Assembly (NCBI RefSeq): GCF_011493005.1
Contig: NZ_CP049158.1
Coordinates: 1,054,001-1,118,000, forward strand
Direction: 5' to 3'
Source of the DNA: Caballeronia sp. SBC1
GTDB lineage: Bacteria > Pseudomonadota > Gammaproteobacteria > Burkholderiales > Burkholderiaceae
DNA length: 64,000 nt
The position numbers and the translations under genes are program-made. This document shows positions 63,293-64,000 of this stretch, one piece after another. The number at the start of each line of letters is the position of its first letter. Position 1 is the stretch's first letter. The notes under the pieces were generated by a model, which did not search any database, was not told where the DNA came from, and saw nothing but the letters and a program-made list of their open reading frames with translations.

Positions 63293-64000
63293 ATGGACTA
63301 TTTAGTTGCATTGGCAAGCGACCCCGGCGCGTGGGCTGCACTAGCGACGCTGCTTGTCATGGAAGTCGTGCTCGGCATCGACAACCTGATCTTCATCTCC
63401 ATTCTTACGAACAAACTGCCCGAAGCGCACCGCGCACGCACGCAGCGGCTCGGCATTGGGCTGGCGTTGATCATGCGTCTCGGCCTGCTCGGCACGGTCG
63501 CGCTGATCGTGCGCCTGACCGCCCCGATCTTCACCGCGTTCGGACACGACTTCTCGTGGCGCGACCTGATCCTCATTGCCGGCGGCGCGTTCCTTGTGTG
63601 GAAAGCGACCACCGAGATCCATCATCATGTCTCGGGTGAAGGCGCCAACGGCGACGGTGTTGTGAAGACGTCCACGCTCACGCCGTGGTCGGCGATCGGT
63701 CAGATCCTGGTGCTCGATCTCGTGTTTTCCATCGACAGCATCGTGACCGCTGTGGGCATGACCGAGCACATTCCCATCATGTTCGTTGCGGTGGTCGGCG
63801 CCGTTTCGGTGATGATGTTCGCGGCCGGACCGCTATCGCGTTTCATCGAAAGGAACCCGACTGTCGTGATGCTCGCACTCGGCTTCCTGCTCGTGATCGG
63901 TATGACGCTGGTCGCCGAAGGGTTTGGATCGCACGTGCCGAAAGGCTACATCTACGCAGCGATGGCGTTCTCGGCGTTGGTCGAGGGGCTGAATATGTTG
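63293..64000 (+). CDS. TerC-family integral membrane protein (partial)
   Basis: 236 codons are in the window and the gene continues past its end. [20 protein letters not shown], then [17 protein letters not shown] and, after a second set of helices, [19 protein letters not shown]: the two repeated acidic motifs (ID-N and FSIDS) that bind the ion in TerC/Alx/YoaE-like exporters. A His-rich cytosolic loop ([15 protein letters not shown]) is visible. Several relatives export manganese or other metals during membrane-protein metalation. It is a YkoY/YoaE-type member; a CBS-CorC tail may follow outside the window. Confidence 0.93.
   Translation, partial: MDYLVALASDPGAWAALATLLVMEVVLGIDNLIFISILTNKLPEAHRARTQRLGIGLALIMRLGLLGTVALIVRLTAPIFTAFGHDFSWRDLILIAGGAFLVWKATTEIHHHVSGEGANGDGVVKTSTLTPWSAIGQILVLDLVFSIDSIVTAVGMTEHIPIMFVAVVGAVSVMMFAAGPLSRFIERNPTVVMLALGFLLVIGMTLVAEGFGSHVPKGYIYAAMAFSALVEGLNML

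Overview
The window looks like a chromosome segment of a high-GC betaproteobacterium of the Burkholderia/Paraburkholderia/Caballeronia group. This rests on protein style (NodT/EmrAB efflux set, OprD porin, HMG-CoA lyase-like catabolic genes, cyanide-insensitive-type bd oxidase, WaaC) and on the many LysR, IclR, GlxA and MarR regulators; no rRNA or tRNA is present to confirm it. It is ordinary metabolic chromosome with accessory islands. I see no phage, intact insertion sequence, CRISPR array or conjugation gene.

Layout. 1-2.5 kb: edge of a possible thioesterase gene, HMG-CoA lyase, a VOC protein and an SDR oxidoreductase. 2.7-9 kb: a signalling block with a membrane hybrid histidine kinase, a shrunken MazE-like antitoxin gene, a NarL/LuxR response regulator, an orphan receiver protein and a chemotaxis receptor. 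9-11.3 kb: a cold-shock gene flanked by four small proteins, at least three of which share an N-terminal Y-x-G motif. 11.8-15.5 kb: an ACS-family transporter, a class III CoA-transferase and a LysR regulator. 15.6-20.2 kb: a marR-emrA-emrB-nodT efflux operon with a paired palindromic operator, then a LysR remnant. 20.5-23.6 kb: an IclR regulator and a polar amino acid ABC importer. 24-28.6 kb: a GlxA-type regulator with tandem hairpins in its leader, divergent from an HD-domain hydrolase; a TauD-like dioxygenase; and the debris of a sulfonate-type ABC importer. 28.8-30.2 kb: an OprD porin. 30.5-39.6 kb: oppABCDF, a divergent LysR regulator and a periplasmic gamma-glutamyltransferase with a structured leader, which together look like a gamma-glutamyl peptide/glutathione scavenging locus.

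39.9-43.9 kb: a purine permease, a 49-residue small protein with its own strong promoter and operator-like palindrome, a ChaA-type antiporter and an OsmC protein. 44-49.1 kb: a DAO-family oxidoreductase, a small protein, a DsbA-fold protein, heptosyltransferase I and a zinc metallopeptidase. 49.5-52.2 kb: the bd-type oxidase cioA-cioB with an overlapping 52-residue subunit-like gene. 52.2-54.5 kb: a YraQ-type permease and tRNA 2-selenouridine synthase. 54.8-57 kb: ethanolamine ammonia-lyase (eutB-eutC) behind a 12-bp tandem repeat. 57-61.4 kb: a three-gene chaperone-usher fimbrial operon. 61.8-64 kb: an OpgC-family membrane protein and the start of a TerC-family gene that runs off the end.

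The most interesting signals are the structured leader of the gamma-glutamyltransferase gene, the repeated hairpin/mini-ORF leader of the GlxA regulator, the small protein at 41.5 kb with its own control region, the small-protein set around the cold-shock gene, and the decayed sulfonate locus. Start codons were chosen from visible ribosome-binding sites and family N-termini. No database search was possible, so function names rest on motifs I can see and on family knowledge.
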